Assembly: GCF_001076885.1 (NCBI RefSeq)
Contig: NZ_JVDT01000018.1
Span: 1 to 35,183 of the forward strand
Direction: 5' to 3'
DNA: 35,183 nt
Origin: Bacillus sp. 522_BSPC
GTDB lineage: Bacteria > Bacillota > Bacilli > Bacillales > Cytobacillaceae
Part shown: one piece after another, positions 32,657 through 35,183 of the stretch
Layout: each line of letters starts with the position of its first letter
Position numbering within the stretch: the stretch's first letter is position 1
Translations under genes and position numbers: made by a program
The notes under the pieces: model-generated
Databases searched by the model: none
What the model saw: the letters and a program-made list of their open reading frames with translations, nothing else
Told to the model about the DNA's origin: nothing

Positions 32657-33515
32657 GTTCCTTGGTGTTTTTAAGTGCCTCCATATTCATCCACTATTAT
32701 GGGTTGTCATTGCTATCGGTGTAATGACTGCCCATTTTTATGAATTATGCTTATTGTTTATGATCATCCTTATCCATGAATTAGGTCATGCATTTGCTGC
32801 TGCTTTTTTTTCATGGAGAATAAAGAGAATATCTTTATTGCCATTTGGAGGAGTGGCGGAAATGGATGAACATGGAAATCGACCATTGCTAGAGGAGGCA
32901 ATTGTCATTATTTCTGGACCTATCCAGCATATTTGGCTAGTAGGGCTAGGCTTTCTTTTATGGCAAGGAGAGATTCTTACTGATTCCTTATATCAAACAT
33001 TCACCCAATATAATATCATGATATTTTTCTTTAATTTACTTCCCATCTGGCCGCTTGATGGCGGTAAGCTAATGTTTCTTTTATTTTCCTTAAAAAATTC
33101 CTTTCCTAAGTCGCATAAATGGACGCTTTATTTTTCCATTTTCGGGGTTTTTATCTTTCTAATAACAGTCCTAATTAAGATGCCAACAAATATAAATGCT
33201 TGGATTATCATAAGTTTCTTACTTTTTTCTATTTTTTATGAATGGAAACAAAGAAGATTCTTATTTATGCGATTTTTACTCGAACGTTACTATGGAAAAA
33301 CAAATGAATTTCGAAAATTACTGCCGTTAGAAGTTCAGGAAGAGGATCATCTGTTGGACGTTTTAGAACGATTTCACAGAGGGTGTAAGCATCCGATTAT
33401 TGTAAAGGCAAAGAGTGGGGATAATACGATGCTGGATGAAAATGAGCTATTATACGTCTATTTTAAAGAAAAGAATGTGACTGCTAGGGTAAAGGATATA
33501 ATCGCTGTTTTATAG
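32649..33515 (+). CDS. spoIVFB: Intramembrane metalloprotease SpoIVFB (pro-sigma-K processing)
   Basis: Encodes 288 residues of the M50 site-2 protease family. The zinc motif HELGH is at 43-47 in a membrane helix and the third ligand lies in 'LLPIWPLDGGK' (Asp137). The C-terminal soluble part (from about 200) is a CBS-like domain (KHPIIVKAKSGDNTMLDENELL). The enzyme cleaves pro-sigma-K in the mother cell. It starts at TTG 32649 after AGGTGATC, inside the end of spoIVFA, indicating coupled translation. Confidence 0.95.
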   Translation: MNRFLGVFKCLHIHPLLWVVIAIGVMTAHFYELCLLFMIILIHELGHAFAAAFFSWRIKRISLLPFGGVAEMDEHGNRPLLEEAIVIISGPIQHIWLVGLGFLLWQGEILTDSLYQTFTQYNIMIFFFNLLPIWPLDGGKLMFLLFSLKNSFPKSHKWTLYFSIFGVFIFLITVLIKMPTNINAWIIISFLLFSIFYEWKQRRFLFMRFLLERYYGKTNEFRKLLPLEVQEEDHLLDVLERFHRGCKHPIIVKAKSGDNTMLDENELLYVYFKEKNVTARVKDIIAVL

Positions 33516-33679
33516 GTATACATAAAAAAGAATGTTTATAGATGTTTCTGTTCTAATAACTGTGTTTAGTTAAACGAAATTTGAGCGGAAAGGAAGTTAG
33601 CATCATTAAATAGATGTATGAGTTTACTAAAACATTTCATCTAAGCTAAAATAGTAAGATAACCATAAAAAGAGGATGT

Positions 33680-35119
33680 ATGATGTTGAACCAAGTAATC
33701 GTCAATATGAGAACAAGAGAAAATAGATTTGCTTATCTGATAAATGGAAAGATAGAGAAAATTTATGTCCAGCAGCCCCAATATAAAACGACTGTTGGCA
33801 ATATTTATTTAGGACAAGTGACAAAGGTGATTCCAGGGATGAATGCAGCATTTGTTGAAATTGGAGAAGGAAAAGGTGCGTATTTACCGAGAGAAAAAAT
33901 GATTTCCTTTGTTCGAGATGAGGGAACTTTAGAAGAGAAAAAAAAGAAGAGTGTATCCTCTTATATTAAACAAGGGGAACGAGTACTAGTTCAAGTAATA
34001 AAAGATGCTGCAGGACCCAAAGGAGCAAAAATAACGGGCATTATTGAGATATCTGGTGATAATCTAGTATATATGCCTTATGGCCGATATGTTGCTGTAT
34101 CTAAAAAAGTAAACTCCAAAGCTGCTCAAGCAAATTTGAGAAGCTTTGGAGATACCATCAAGTCAGAGAAGGAAGGGCTGATTTTTCGTACTTCAGCAGC
34201 AAATTGTTCGGAAGCGGACCTAATAGAGGAACTGGAAATTTTACGTCGGCAATATTGCGACTTGGAAAAGAAAGCTATGCAGAAAAGAGTCATGCTTTTA
34301 CAGGAGACTAATGAGTTTAACAAACAGCTACTCTATCTGTTTAAACAAATGAAAGAGGGAGAAGTGATAGTCGATAGGTTAGAAGAGAGGAAGCATTGGC
34401 AAGAATTATTTCCCCATTTAATGTTTTCCTTCCATCAAGGAAACGAGGATATTTTCACACATTATCAGCTTGATACCGAAATAGAGAAAGCATTAAAAAG
34501 AGTTGTTTGGCTAAGCAATGGTGCATATTTGATTATTGATCAGGCAGAGGCAGCGACGATTATAGATGTAAATACAGGCAAATATGAAGGAAAGCATCAG
34601 CTAGAACAAACCGTTTTTCAGACAAATATGCTTGCTGCAAAAGAAGTAGCAAGACAAATTGCCCTAAGAGATATTTCTGGGATTATTTTAATTGATTTTA
34701 TAGACATGAGAAAAACGGAAGAAAAGCAGATTATGGATAGTATGCTTAAGGAATTAAAAAGGGATAATAGGCAATCAAAAGTAGTAGGATTTACAGAGCT
34801 TGGGATATTACAATTAACGCGAAAAAAGACCATGAAATCTTTATCTGAAACGGTACAGAGCAAGTGTATGACTTGTGAAGGTACAGGCGTTGTAAAGAGT
34901 GCTGAAAGTATGGCATTTCAACTAGAAAGAGAGCTCTGGGAATATCGAAATAAAGATATAGCTCTTGTAGAGATACAAGCAACGGAAGAAGTGACTAAGA
35001 TATTTAGTGGTGAAGGAAATGTTCATAAAAAGCGGCTAGAAGAAGCATTAGGTTTTACAATTAAGATAGAAGCAGCTCCATTTCCAAAGCCAGACTACTT
35101 TATCCGAATGGTTAAATGA
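33680..35119 (+). CDS. rng: Ribonuclease G/E family endoribonuclease
   Basis: Encodes 479 residues, the size of RNase G, without the long C-terminal scaffold of RNase E. An S1 domain (about 35-120; 'GNIYLGQVTKVIPGMNAAFVEIGEGKGAYLP') precedes the catalytic core with metal-binding Asp residues in 'ATIIDVNTGKYEGK' (about 296) and 'IILIDFIDMR' (about 339), and the zinc-link CMTCEGTG (about 395-398). It cleaves single-stranded 5'-monophosphate RNA. B. subtilis lacks this family and uses RNase Y and J, but other bacilli have it between spoIVFB and rplU. Starts ATG 33680 or 33683; AGAGGATG precedes. Confidence 0.94.
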   Translation: MMLNQVIVNMRTRENRFAYLINGKIEKIYVQQPQYKTTVGNIYLGQVTKVIPGMNAAFVEIGEGKGAYLPREKMISFVRDEGTLEEKKKKSVSSYIKQGERVLVQVIKDAAGPKGAKITGIIEISGDNLVYMPYGRYVAVSKKVNSKAAQANLRSFGDTIKSEKEGLIFRTSAANCSEADLIEELEILRRQYCDLEKKAMQKRVMLLQETNEFNKQLLYLFKQMKEGEVIVDRLEERKHWQELFPHLMFSFHQGNEDIFTHYQLDTEIEKALKRVVWLSNGAYLIIDQAEAATIIDVNTGKYEGKHQLEQTVFQTNMLAAKEVARQIALRDISGIILIDFIDMRKTEEKQIMDSMLKELKRDNRQSKVVGFTELGILQLTRKKTMKSLSETVQSKCMTCEGTGVVKSAESMAFQLERELWEYRNKDIALVEIQATEEVTKIFSGEGNVHKKRLEEALGFTIKIEAAPFPKPDYFIRMVK

Positions 35120-35183
35120 ATACTCAACAGGGATTAATTAGGTATGAGTAAAATGTTTGTGGGAGAATAAATATCCTTTTTGT

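Noticed and set aside
1-35183. Insertion sequences, tRNA or rRNA genes
   Set aside because: No transposase-like frame, terminal repeats or tRNA/rRNA-like stretch was seen on either strand.

Overview
This window comes from a low-GC, endospore-forming member of the Bacillaceae. The evidence is spore genes (spoVID, a ysxE-like gene, spoIIB, spoIVFA, spoIVFB), a T-box leader before valS, AGGAGG-type ribosome binding sites, TTG/GTG starts and the gene order spoVID-ysxE-valS-folC-[...]-spoIIB-maf-radC-mreBCD-minCD-spoIVFAB. That backbone matches the Bacillus subtilis chromosome. It differs in carrying an RNase E/G gene, which B. subtilis lacks, and in a 14 kb block between folC and spoIIB. I would place it in a Bacillus/Niallia/Cytobacillus-like genus, not B. 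subtilis itself, but I cannot fix the species.

Layout. 1-1773 (minus strand): a polysaccharide deacetylase-like protein and a lipoprotein solute-binding protein of an ABC importer. They lie where hemL would be expected beside spoVID. 2084-4557: spoVID and a ysxE-like gene (spore coat). 4695-7657: T-box leader and valS. 7807-9108: folC. 9292-11007: a membrane-bound GAF-GGDEF diguanylate cyclase. 11099-13746 (minus strand): three type IV prepilin-like genes, the last encoding a 564-residue PilX-like protein with a predicted beta-solenoid body. 13953-23833 (plus strand): an acidic membrane protein, a VanW/G5 protein, then pilB, pilT, pilC, pilA, pilD, pilM, pilN and pilO. 23952-25049: spoIIB. 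25351-29287: maf, radC, mreB, mreC, mreD. 30034-31516: minC, minD. 31886-33515: spoIVFA, spoIVFB. 33680-35119: RNase G/E (rng).

The most interesting part is 9.2-23.9 kb, which looks like a complete monoderm type IV pilus system. It has an extension ATPase, a retraction ATPase (absent from Com pseudopili), platform protein, major pilin, prepilin peptidase and PilM/N/O alignment proteins. It has no PilP or PilQ, as expected without an outer membrane. It occupies the place where B. subtilis keeps only comC, so the solitary comC may be a relic of such a locus. A GGDEF enzyme at one end and an MshEN-like N-terminus on PilB suggest control by cyclic di-GMP. The solenoid-bearing minor pilin is a candidate tip adhesin. 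These functional links are inference from sequence and position.

Other points of interest are a 746 bp gap inside the usually compact mre-min cluster, holding a long hairpin and a 16-codon ORF with a good ribosome binding site, and a very stable hairpin overlapping the stop codon of the ysxE-like gene.
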